In this document: positions 21,271-30,944 of the stretch, one piece after another | Layout: every line of letters starts with the position of its first letter | Position numbering within the stretch: position 1 is the stretch's first letter | Assembly (NCBI GenBank): GCA_024364805.1 | Contig: CM044504.1 | Span: 106,112,760 to 106,147,520, forward strand | Reading direction: 5' to 3' | DNA length: 34,761 bases | Origin: Euprymna scolopes | Lineage: Eukaryota; Mollusca; Cephalopoda; Sepiida; Sepiolidae | The notes under the pieces: model-generated | Seen by the model: the letters and a program-made list of their open reading frames with translations, nothing else | What the model was told of the DNA's origin: nothing | The model's database searches: none | Made by a program: the position numbers and the translations under genes

Positions 21271-21831
21271 GATTTCTATTAAAAATTTGAAATTATTCAG
21301 TCAAGATATTTTTATTTCCAATTACAAAAGTAAAACAAATTACAAAATCGCCAAAGAAATTAAAATTTAAAAAAACAAAGCTTATTTTATTTTTCAAGTG
21401 ATGTTTATCCTAGGATAATAAATACTATAATAGCAAAAAAGCAAAGAAAATACTAATACTACTAACAAGCAAAGTGACAAAAATTACACTAACACTGCAC
21501 CTAGATGTGTTTTAATACAAAAGCATACAGCATGACTGACAATTTTAATACTATCATTTATTAAGAATTTTTTTTTAAATTAACAAAAAAATATATCGGA
21601 ATGTGCTGAGAATTTTAGAGGTTAACTGTTATAGTACTAATATAAAAATTTCATAAAAAAATACCAGAAAATTTAGGGAAGAACTAAATGAGGTTAGTTG
21701 TGAGTTTGAATCTATTTTAAGTTTCAATAATCTATGTTTGTTCACCTGATTAATGCTTATTAAGAACCAATCCTGTTTTCTTTGTTTGCTTTAAATCAAA
21801 TTTATCATAACTGAATAAATTAAAATGCTTT

Positions 21832-21841
21832 NNNNNNNNNN
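21832..21841. other. Assembly gap (10 N)
   Basis: Ten unknown bases. The true gap length is not known. It sits at the tail end of LINE fragment C. Confidence 0.99.
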
Positions 21842-22010
21842 TATTCGCCCCCAAACAAGTCATATTGTCACTTGGACGTAAGGAGCTGCTATTTGGAACC
21901 ATGTATACAGGGAGACTATGAAGGAAGTTAAGCAGCAAGATGTCTATTCACATTACATTTAAATTTCAACATGTTAGTACAGTCAGGGAAGTAGAAAACA
22001 GGGAAGGAAT
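21842..22010 (-). mobile_element. LINE 3' fragment C, minus strand, beside the assembly gap
   Basis: CCCCCAAACAAGTCATATTG, then GACGTAAGGAGCTGCTATTT and GTAGAAAACAGGGAAGGAA are the inverse of the terminal about 170 bp of fragments A and D. The A-tail side runs into the N-run at 21832-21841, so the end is not seen. On its other side it stops at the poly-T of a SINE-like copy. Confidence 0.85.
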
Positions 22011-22145
22011 TTTTTTTTTTTTTTTTTTTTTGTACACAGTGATCACCACTTATCAAGGCCCAGAAGCCACTCAGGGATAAGGGTTATTGCAAGTACATTA
22101 CGTTAGTCTAGCAATCCGAGGCAAAAATACATGAGTAGAATGTTT
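22011..22145 (-). mobile_element. Poly(A)-tailed SINE-like element, copy 3 (3' part, minus strand)
   Basis: The T-run at 22011-22032 is the inverted A-tail. GATCACCACTTATCAAGGCC and GCCACTCAGGGATAAGGGTT are the inverse of the family 3' segment. The copy continues to about 22145 (inverse of CATTCTACTCATG). It abuts LINE fragment C, whose interior it appears to interrupt or bound. Confidence 0.7.
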
Positions 22146-22802
22146 TTTGGGACCTCGACAGTGAAGATGTGGGATTTTATTGCTTGTCGGGTTAGTTTTT
22201 ATTTGATACATTTTAATAAGCTTATCCATAATTAAAAGAAAATTAACTTTTTAATTAACCTAATCTAATTTTAATAATCTAATTTTAATAAGTCTAATTA
22301 GATAATTTTAAGTAATCCAAATTATGTCTAGATGTAATATAAATGTTTGTTTTTGAATTGTGTTCATTCATTCCGTTTTTTTTATTTACTTTAAAAAAAT
22401 ATTTATTGTTTAAAATTCATATTTTCTTAACCAATATACACTGTTAAAATATTTGATAATAGTCTCTATAATAAAAGTGAATGTAGATATATCTGATGCA
22501 TTGCAGAGTATAAAGTATAGGAAGATAATTCCCTTCCTTTAAAAAATGAAACACAATGTCACCTTGGTTATATATATTCAGGGCGGAGGTATTTCATGTA
22601 GTAAATGAATGGATATTTAATTATCATTTTAAAGAGTTGGAAAAATGTTTAAATCCAGTTTAGAAATGACTGAAAACATGTTTAAAGTGTGCAAATTGTA
22701 AACAGTGCATTTTAAAAATTAAATATATTAATTATAAATTTTTATCTTAAGAAAATAAAAACTATTTACATGGTCGCAAAGAGAATAAAATAAATCAATA
22801 AT

Positions 22803-22945
22803 TTCAAGTTATGAATAGGAATCAAATTTCGAAGTGATAGTGAACAGATGAAGCAAGCTGGTAAAAACGAAAAACCTGAAAACTTTTTTAGAACTAAGTT
22901 TTAAATTATTTGTTTTAAAAATATGTAATCAATTTACTTCAAATT
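22803..22945. repeat. Inverted repeat pair, right arm
   Basis: GAAGTGATAGTGAACAGATG, AAGCAAGCTGGTAAAAACG, AACCTGAAAACTTTTTTAGA and TTAAATTATTTGTTTTAAAA are the inverse of the 21121-21270 sequence with scattered mismatches. Similarity fades outside these limits. Confidence 0.7.
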
Positions 22946-24062
22946 TAGAAGAAGCCATCTACATAATATTCTGCTTGTTCCTTCCATCCTTAGTCCATAC
23001 ATTATGCTTTAAAAAGGGCCAAATACAATTTTTGAAGACTAAACAGCTTCAAAAATGACCAAATTCATGAAATTTGGCTTTAAAAAGCTGATATGCCAAC
23101 TCTGGAGAAGAATACGAGTGACCTCCCTTTGATGTAACCTCGTTTTCGAATATGACTATAATAATATATGATTATTGTTGTAATAGCGTGAAAAAGAAAC
23201 TCGTGATTTCAATATTCAGCAAAGAAAGAAGTTAGCGAAATGTTACACAAAAAAAAATAAATAAAAGAACCATTCGAAAGAAACAAAGCAAAAAAAAAAA
23301 AACATTGTCTGCCAAGGGGTGCTTAACTGAAGCAGTAAATTAAATGTTATCTCTTAAAATGTAATTTTATTATTTGTAATGAACCATGTAGCACGATATT
23401 ACTTTCTGAGTATTTATTAGTATTTAATCTCATTTGGGTTAGTTCTATACTTAAAATACAATGGATATTATTTTCATGGAAATGTTAATAAACTCACATT
23501 TGCTCCAAGTTATTGGTTTTTCTATCCAAAACAATTTTTTTTGTGCTATTCAGAAAAATATCAGCTTTATCAAAACATTTGTTAATTAAATATATTTCTC
23601 ATTCTGTGGAATTTCCACAGGTCCTCCTAGTTGTACATTATTTTACTAAGAATACAATTTTATGCTAGGTAAAACTTAATAAAAAGAATATTTATATGAA
23701 TGATAAATATCATTGTTAAATTCATTTGTGCTTTATATAATTAAAGGGATAAAAGTAAACTTCTGATTAATCATTTTATCTGGCGCCATTAAATCCTGTT
23801 TAGGAACGTTGCCAGATTATAAAATATTGTATACTGAATTTATATTTTATCAAGGAAAAAAAAAAAACGCCCAATATATATCTAATGAATATTGATTGAA
23901 TACTTGGAAAATTTTTTAAAAACGTATACTTTAAGAATTTATAGCTAACTAGCAAGCTACCCAGCGCTGCCCAGATCATATAAAACAAAAAGACGAAAAT
24001 TAAGTTGTGTTTGTACACACCTGCTATGTTTTTAGGATATTAAGCACTTTTTGATGACTATA

Positions 24063-24913
24063 CATGGTGGAACAATAAATTTGTTGCCCAAAAGAAAACA
24101 CTACAGTTTATTTTAAAAGCTTTTATTGAAAAAATAATTCAGGTAACTTGATTATGTAGTAGAGCTGACATCTATTCAATATAGCTGCCTTCAGCCTCAA
24201 TTACTGCCTCGATACAGGTCTGGAACTGGAAGTATACCTTTTCCACAAGTGGCGGCAGGAGCTCGGCAGATGGCGCCAATCAGGCTGGCTTTGGTGTTGT
24301 GGGAGGTCATGTTGGTGAGGTTCTCGACGTATGACCAAACAAAGTATTCTGGCAGGTTTAGGTCAGGGTAGTAGGGAGGCCTGTGAGAGTTGAGTACAAA
24401 GTTGTAGCACTCCCTCTGAAGCCAGGCATGGGTCTCTTTGGACTTGTGGGCCAGCATTGAGTCCTGCTGCTACACCCAGGGTTTGCCAGCAGCCACCTGA
24501 TTGTACCAGGGAATCACCACAATCTTCAGCACATCCAGGGTACACTTTGGTGGTGACTTTCCAGCCGACTTTGAAGATGTGAGGTGGCAATATGTGGCCC
24601 TCACTTGAAATCACACCAAAGACCATAACCGTGGTTGGAAACTTTGTTGAACTGTACCCTCAAACCATCTGAATTTGCATTTTGAGGGTGTTGACAATGG
24701 TCTTGTTGTCATAACTTGGATTGGTAGTGTATGAGTTATACCACGGCGCATCTCTGGTCTTGGTCATTGAACATTGTGTCACTTTCAGACATGATAGAAG
24801 GCTCTTTATTTTTAGGATTTGTTTTGCAACAAAAAAAAGAAAACCACTTTTCATCAAACGGAAATGGAATCATATCGTCTTTTCTAGGGCAAGAATTTTA
24901 TCATTCCACTCTG
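24063..24913 (-). mobile_element. Defective mariner element (DD37D/E-like), 851 bp
   Basis: Terminal inverted repeats are CATGGTGGAACAATAAATTT at 24063 and, inverted, AATTTTATCATTCCACTCTG ending 24913. Outer arms of about 38 bp match at roughly three quarters of positions, and TA flanks both sides. On the minus strand a start-like segment MSESDTMFNDQDQR runs down from 24792. Next comes MVFGVISSEGHILPPH (from 24626), then QQDSMLAHKSKETHAW, then PDLNLPEYFVW and the C-terminal helix region. These are mariner transposase blocks. The region before MVFG is internally deleted, and the remaining frame breaks between the MVFG and QQD segments. From the QQD Asp to the final acidic residue is 37 residues. 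That final residue is Glu here (PEYF), where the family usually has Asp. Dead as a transposase. Confidence 0.88.
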
Positions 24914-25746
24914 TATTTTATATTCTCTTCCAGCCAAATCTGAGTAGATTTTGTGTAATTTAACAAAATATTGGCATTGATTTTCTGGGCAACATGACCT
25001 TTAAACATGTTTATCTATCTAAAATATTGAATACTTTTATTACTATATACGACCTACCAGATATGATATTGTACTATTACTCTTTTGACCTCCAGGCAAT
25101 GCCGAGTAGATTTTCTTGTATATTTCCAGGACAGCACTGCCTTTAAACATACCTCCTAATTAATTATAAATGTAAAAATATACATTTTTAAACAATTAGG
25201 ATGTGGCGTATGAAATGACATTAAAAAAAATATGAAAAAATATCTCCAACTTCATTTCTTTTTGTGACCTATGAATTTTTTTTTTTTCACAAAATTATTT
25301 CATTTAATCCAAAATCCTAAAATAATTTGCACTTAATTCTGTAGATTTAGAAGTTTAAATATTTTATAATGTTTATGGTAAAAGATTAATAACCACATTC
25401 TATTAGCATCAATTCTATAACAAAAGTTAAATATTCATTGACTAATTTCTCCACAAGTAATTTAGATCTTTGTCAGAATTTCTAAGATGAGGAATTTACC
25501 ATTTCTAATCTTTCCTCTGTGTTTTTTTTTTTTTTTTTTTTTTATAACACTTAGTGTTCCAACCGTACCACTTGACCTTCAAACAAATATGCTTGTCAAG
25601 AAAGAGTATTTTTTATTCAAAATGAAAGTTATAAAATAAAATCTTTCCAAATCACAGTGATATAACATTTCATTTAATATATTTCCTGAACCGGTCTTGA
25701 TGTGATCTTTATTTTGTATTGATGATGTATTGTGTGATATATAATT

Positions 25747-26016
25747 TGCATGTCATTAGTGATGTTGGCCATCATTTGGTTGTTTTTTATTTATTTATTT
25801 TGTTGTTGTTGTTATTATTGGCCTGCTGCATGCATTGTTTTACCCCCCCCCCCTCCTTCAACTGAACTCCTTTCCCAACCTCAACTCCTTCCCAACACTC
25901 ACTACCCTTGACCCTCAACTGGCCACTGGTACACAATGAAGGGAAGGGATGGATGTTAAAGTGTAGATATCATCAATTTTATTAGGCTGAATTCCATCAC
26001 ACTCAGGCTTTGCATG
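25747..26016 (+). promoter_or_regulatory. Candidate splicing-regulatory cluster around exon 5a
   Basis: TGCATG, the RNA-binding motif of the RBFOX family, occurs at 25747-25752, 25827-25832 and, inside the exon, 26011-26016. Between the first two lies a run of TTG/TTA triplets (about 25799-25819), similar to CELF/UNC-75-type UUGUUG sites. A C-rich pyrimidine tract follows at 25842-25928. The acceptor itself lacks a good adjacent pyrimidine tract. The hexamer occurs elsewhere in the window too, so its function here is inferred from clustering. Confidence 0.45.
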
Positions 26017-26095
26017 ACCCTGTGATAGCAGAAGAGTCAGTGGGACTTCTAGGGGAAGAAATGGCTCACCAAGCTGGCTTGGCTCTCAAATTGGG
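25986..26095 (+). CDS. ATP6V0A1-like: V-ATPase subunit a, alternative exon 5a (conserved form)
   Basis: Encodes 36 residues plus GG of the next codon: AEFHHTQALHDPVI, then AEESVGLLGEEMAHQ and a final LALKLG. It follows the family well. Vertebrate a1 has AELHH, then DP, then EESSSLL, then LRLG before FVAGV, and insect Vha100 has TLLGEE and ALKLG. The exon lies after the Ala/Glu-rich stem helix and before the FVAGV strand. The acceptor is TTTATTAG at 25978-25985, with a poor adjacent pyrimidine tract. The donor is GTGAGA at 26096. Phase is 0 in and 2 out. A C-rich tract (25842-25928) sits about 60 nt upstream of the splice site, with several AG dinucleotides in between. A TGCATG hexamer occurs inside the exon at 26011. 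No open reading frame scan with a minimum ATG-started length would show it. Confidence 0.92.
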
Positions 26096-26495
26096 GTGAG
26101 ACAATAAACGTTTTTGATTTTTATCCTCTTTTTCTTAGACTTAATCTTTTAATTTTTTGTATAAAAAATGGTAATACCTTTCACACTTTCATTAAAATAT
26201 TAAAGATGAAAGCTAAAAGATGAAAGACAGGCCAAAAATATTTGAAAAAATAAAAAAAAAACATTTAACAAAATGAAATTGTTATTAACTCGATCAACTT
26301 AAAAAAAAAATTAATTTCTCTTTGGAACCTGGCATAAAATATTATAAATCATGGTAAAATTTTATTTTTTTATTTTTAATATTTACATTTTTTTTTTAAG
26401 TCCATCATTTCATTTGACCATTCTTTTTTCTTCCTATTTTGCCAATATTCCTTCGATTGAAGCTTCATGTAGCTTTTCCTTCAGCTTTTATAAAA

Positions 26496-26633
26496 ATAAT
26501 AGTTTCCTTTAAGATTCTGTGCAAATTCCTGAGTTCAGGATATAACTGAAGAAAGTCGGAGATAACATCAGCCAAAATGTTTTGGAAATGGTTCTCAAGA
26601 TGAGAACGCTAGTCAAAAAAATCCAAATAATAC
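26496..26633 (+). repeat. Fold-back family 1, copy 4 (right half only)
   Basis: GATTCTGTGCAAATTCCTGA, GGAGATAACATCAGCC, TCTCAAGATGAGAACG and AATCCAAATAATACA match the right halves of copies 2 and 3 in order and spacing. No left arm is seen upstream, so this is a 5'-truncated or partly deleted copy. Confidence 0.7.
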
Positions 26634-26922
26634 ATAAATACTTTTATTTGACTAAAATCTTTACTTATTAAAATGACTAATTAAAGTAAAAACATGTCTC
26701 TTCCAGTTGGGTTGACCTGCAGTCGAGAGATACTTCAATTAGTTTTATAAAGTAATCACTTTAGATTAGGAGACTGAACTGTTTTTTGTGGTTGCTGTTG
26801 TTATAAAGCTTCCTCTCATATCTCCTCCTTCCTCTCACTACTCTATTCTTTTCATCATCATGTGATTTTAGCGACTATTACATATGAAAGTGTTGTTTAA
26901 AAAGTTTTTTTTTTTTTTTTTT

Positions 26923-27109
26923 TTATGGAAATAGCCCCAGATAATGCATGAAACCACTTAATGTAAGGAGCTAAAAGAAAAAAACTACTACTTCAAGGTC
27001 TAAACCAGCCAATGATAAATGCGAGATGAACAGCTTCAGACCCAGAAAATGGAGTTCTTCTCCCTTTGTCAAAAACATTACTCATGGAATGTGAGGACTA
27101 AAGGACAAA
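26923..27109 (+). repeat. Unclassified repeat family D, copy 3 (cut by fold-back element)
   Basis: Starts TTATGGAAATAGCCCCAGAT right after a 22-base T-run. It continues AATGTAAGGAGC, CCAGCCAATGATAAATGCG, TTCTTCTCCCTTTGTCAAAA and CTCATGGAATGTGAGGACTA. It stops at AAAGGACAAAA, where the fold-back element at 27110 begins. The expected ending (ACAAGGC...GTCCACT) is missing on the far side. Confidence 0.72.
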
Positions 27110-27479
27110 ATTTATAGAAGGCAATACAACACAGGTGTAATGGATAAACACAAACTGAAACAAATTAAGATATAACAAGGGAATAAGCTATGCAGGTTCA
27201 TCTGTTATTAATAAAATACACATGTATTTTATTTTATATACTTTTAATATTGTCGAACACATATCTGAGGAAGAAAAATTTTCCTGAAATACCAAACTTC
27301 CATCAGATGATACTGGTTCAAGTAAGAACATAATGTAGTATTAAAAGTATATAAAAAATACATATATATTGTATTAATAAAAAGTGAATCTGCATAGCTT
27401 ATGTCACTATTATATATATTAATATGCTTCAGTTTGTGTTTATCCATAACACCTCTGCATTGTATTGCCTTCTATAAAT
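27110..27479. repeat. Fold-back element with about 130-bp inverted arms
   Basis: Left arm 27110-27245: TTTATAGAAGGCAATACAA, then GGATAAACACAAACTGAA, AAGCTATGCAG, GTATTTTATTTTATATAC and TTTTAATA. The same phrases recur inverted at 27345-27479, ending TTGTATTGCCTTCTATAAA. About 100 bp separates the arms. Identity between arms is high, with small gaps. It starts where a family D copy stops, so it seems to have landed in that older repeat. No transposase is encoded, and the minus-strand frame at 27244-27447 is arm sequence. Confidence 0.8.
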
Positions 27480-28513
27480 CACCTTTATACACACTAGACA
27501 ATGCTTCAAGCAAACTACATTAACCTCTTAAAAATTGTTGTATTTGGCTCCAGGAAAAGTCAGTGAAAATATGATAAATTATATACTTCTGCAAAATTTT
27601 AATTCAATTTGATTGACGAAAGAAAAAAAATGTTAATTATTGAAGGCTCATTTTTTAAGTAACTTCTTTTTGTGAAGAACTAACAAAGAAAATGAGTTTG
27701 GAACAGATAAAAAAATCAAGCAAAAAATACATTTATTTCTATAACTAACTTTTATTTATTTAGTTGTATTATGTTTCCCTATGGCTTTTTTTCTTATATA
27801 TTTTAATCGTAAAATATATACATATATTAAAATATTCATTTTTGGGGTTGAGTTCAATTGTTCTAATTAGCCGTAATTTACAATTAACTCACCAACTTAT
27901 GTTGTTTGAACCACTTCTGCTCTTATTGCATACAACATTTAACATTATTGTTTTTCTCTATTTTTTTGTTAAGAGTCTAGTGATTTGTTTTTATAAACTC
28001 ACTTTTTTTTTCTCATACCAGCCAAGAGAATTCTTGGCATTATTTTGGCAACCTAGGGCTTGTCTTGTCTCTTGGCAGATCTTTGTTGGAATCAGATATG
28101 GTTCAATTTTGTCTTAAGAGACTGTCCTCCAAGCATTATATCCTTCTACAGGGGCGGTTGATTTTTTTTTTTTTTTTACTTGTTTCCTGAAGTGCCCCTA
28201 CTGGGGAATACTGAGAAGTTTGTTTAATTATTTTTATACTTTCCTAGGGTGTGACTTTTGAAGGAATTAGTTTTTCCTCATATTAAACTGACACATCTTG
28301 CTACCGTGAGAGGCATGTATATATATATTTTTTTTTTACTTTAGGATCTGGTTCACAAAGGATCTGATCATTTTGTTTGAATTAGATCTGATTTGGTTCA
28401 GTCCTAGAAGCCATCCTCCCATGCATTATCTTTTCTTTTGGGAAAGATTTTGACATATTTTCTTGATTCCAACAATCCAAACCGAGCTGGTCAAATTTTT
28501 AATATATATATAT

Positions 28514-28722
28514 ATATGGAAATCATTCCAGCCAAGTCATAAAGCTACTTGATGTAAAAAGCTAAATAAGAAAAATAAATTTCACTCTTCAAAGTAAAAA
28601 ACAAAAAAATTGGCTAATGGTAAGTGTTATAAGAATAGATAATAAGCAATTCTTCCCCTTTTGTCAACTTTGTCAAAAGCATCACTCATGAAATGTGAGA
28701 ACTGAAGGGCAAAATCAGGAAA
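28514..28722 (+). repeat. Unclassified repeat family D, copy 4 (3' truncated)
   Basis: ATATGGAAATCATTCCAGCC, GCTACTTGATGTAAAAAGC, TTGGCTAATGGTAAGTG, AATTCTTCCCCTTTTGTCAA and CTCATGAAATGTGAGAACTG match the family in order. The final about 60 bp of copies 1 and 2 is not found. Confidence 0.7.
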
Positions 28723-29070
28723 TCTAAATATGAAAATAAACTTGTTAAAATCGGAACTGAACCAAAGCAAGAGAGACCGTGCATACTCAAAGGACTTAAT
28801 ACACTTTAAGATAAAGCTTTATAAAAATAATAATGTGCTAAGATGAGAAACATTTATTTATTTGGTGTTGCCCGGATGGAGGATTTAGATGAAAATAATT
28901 CAAACTGTAATGTTTATATATAATGTTTGCAAATTTTTTAAAATAAGATTTTTAAAAATTTGTTTTAGTTTTCCCTTATTTTATTGTTGATTTCAATAAA
29001 TATTTGATTAATAGCAAATTGTATTTAAAAAAAAAAATTATTGAATGTGTACTTATGAAAGTTACATATA

Positions 29071-29384
29071 AGCATACAAATATACAGCATAATTCATGTT
29101 GACACACCGGTTCCCATTAGATCAGCAAAGTTAAGCAACATTGAGCCTGGTCAGTACTAAAATGAGTGACCATTTGGGAATTCCATGTGCTGTTTGTGCT
29201 CTCTGCTTATCTTAACATTGTTTCCAGTCGTCTAGCATTTCTCCTTGCTACTGGACTCAAGCAGTGTCAGTTCAGGAAAGGTGTAGTTGGAGATTGCACA
29301 ACCCTTGCCTCACAATTACATGTGCAGCTTCCCTTACATAAGGTATCCATTGTCTCTTGAGACTGAACGGAGGCATCTTATCTC
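29071..29384 (+). mobile_element. 5S-rRNA-derived SINE, copy 2, with possible target duplication
   Basis: 5S-like head: CATTAGATCAGCAAAGTTAA, then CCTGGTCAGTACTAAAATGA and GTGACCATTTGGGAATTCC. The same body as copy 1 follows (TTTCTCCTTGCTACTGGACT, GGAGATTGCACAACCCTTGC, GTCTCTTGAGACTGAACGGA). The 9-mer TTACATATA occurs just before (29062-29070) and just after (29385-29393), as expected of a target-site duplication. The 64-residue frame at 29166-29360 is SINE sequence, not a gene. Confidence 0.88.
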
Positions 29385-30337
29385 TTACATATAGGCAAGG
29401 AACACATACAAGATTATGTCTGATAGTAGATAATGTTTTTTTAATATAGAAATTATGAAATTAAATGCTTATCTATCCACGCATGTTCCTTGTGATGAAT
29501 AAATGAATGTAAAATATATTTTTTAGACATTTTTTTTTTTCTATTTTGATATGAAGTCCAGTATGAACAAATATTTGCTTATCCATCCTTTTAAGTAATC
29601 AATCATTGTTTCCGATCCTCTCATAATATTGTTCATCATTCAACTAATAATCCCAATAGCCCTTTTTTTCAAATGGGATGTGGCCTTGGTAAGTGCTGAC
29701 TCATTTATTATATGAAGGGCTAACGTCTGTATATCTTGATAAAACTTGAAAAATACACATTCTGATAATGTTTGTATTTTAATTGGCATAACTCTGGAAA
29801 AATGCTTAAATTTTGTTTGGGGGTCAAATAATCATATCATTTAATGTTATCAAGAGGTAAGCATTTTTTTTTTTATGTTATCATCTAAAGGGAACGAACT
29901 CTGATTTTTATTTTTTTGTTCAAGAGTTATTTCTCTTATATCGACTGGAGTTTTGTGTATGTATCTCCAAAGAGAGAGGAATAGTATGAGCGAGGAGGGG
30001 GGGGGATAGGAAAGAGATAAAAGTTATGTTACACTTTTGTCCTGGCAATGCCAGGTAGCTCTGCGAGCTAGTATTTTTTGTCTTGGAAAAAATTATTTGA
30101 CTCAAAGTTGTGATCTTCCTCATTTGTTGAAAATGGGATTATGCCTGCAGATGAAAGTGGAAACCAATTGCACATGTACCAAACTTGCGTCATACATATA
30201 CACATATATACACAAACGCATAGTATTCACACATACCCATAAATGTGATATATAAATTCTCAACTATGATTAGAAACTTAAGTAATTAATGATGGATAGA
30301 TTTAGTGTCAAATAATCTTACAATTGTTTCTTTCCCA

Positions 30338-30566
30338 GAACTCCCCGTCTGTCGATCACAATACCATGAGGCTGCTTCCCTGCTCACTATAAGATGGTCG
30401 TTTTCAAGTCCAATGTAAACAAGTTCTTGTTGAGCTGTTTTCTTAAATAATTAAATTCTACCCGATTTCCACCATTACCAATCATCACTGAGATGTTTAA
30501 CCCTTATTCTCGAGTGGCCTCTAAGTCTTGATAAGTGGGGAGCTCGAGTAAAAAAAAAAAAAAAAG
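30338..30566 (+). mobile_element. Poly(A)-tailed SINE-like element, copy 2
   Basis: Aligns along its whole length with copy 1: GAGGCTGCTTCCCTG, ATAAGATGGTCGTTTTCAAG, CCAATGTAAACAAGTTC, TTAAATTCTACCCGATTTCC, TTATTCTCGAGTGGCC and TTGATAAGTGGGGAGC. An A-run follows at 30550-30565. Confidence 0.7.
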
Positions 30567-30944
30567 TTAAGAGGAAATGCAAAAGAGAGTGGGACCAAGT
30601 GGTAATGAGTAAAACAACATTGAAAAAAAAAAAAAACTCCCGGCAATGCCAAGTCAATAGAACTAGTGTTTTATAAAGTAATATTGATGATTATTTGAAA
30701 AATACATCTTGAAGATGCCTAGAGATGATTAATCCTCAGTGATGTACTGGTTTCATTATTGTTGAATTTTTCAGGATCAGACATGCTTAATCAGTAACCA
30801 TGGCTGGCATTGATCAAAAACATGCCTTTATTTCAAAAGCGTCATCCTATGCAAGTAAATGAGGTTTTGAGGATTTTCTATGTTTAAGATTGGGGTTGGG
30901 GTACGATATGAATATTCTTAAAAAAAAAAAAACCTATATTAAAT

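Larger units (their letters stand above)
9219..25985 (+). other. Intron 4 of the V-ATPase a-subunit gene (16.8 kb)
   Basis: Runs from the donor GTAAAC to the acceptor of exon 5a. Transposon remains are listed separately. Stretches where I see no gene or recognisable element: 9940-12670 (includes a less AT-rich, non-coding segment at 10170-10930 and a second at 12090-12560), 13900-14900, 15135-15600, 17100-17800, 18260-19190, 20350-21120, 22150-22800, 22950-23940 and 25160-25740. The assembly gap at 21832-21841 interrupts it. Confidence 0.85.

Noticed and set aside
24721-24963. Two overlapping + strand frames of 80 and 70 residues
   Set aside because: They are antisense to the decayed mariner transposase at 24063-24913.
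27764-28117. 117-residue open frame rich in Leu, Phe and Tyr
   Set aside because: The hydrophobic run follows from T-rich sequence; there is no family resemblance, no splice context, and it ends in repeat-like DNA.
29166-29360. 64-residue frame with a signal-peptide-like start
   Set aside because: It is the body of a 5S-derived SINE; the sister copy at 19211 does not keep the frame.
30870-30900. TTAAGATTGGGGTT, resembling the end of another alternative exon 5 (LRLG)
   Set aside because: A stop lies close upstream in frame, no acceptor gives an open exon, and the following bases are a poor donor.
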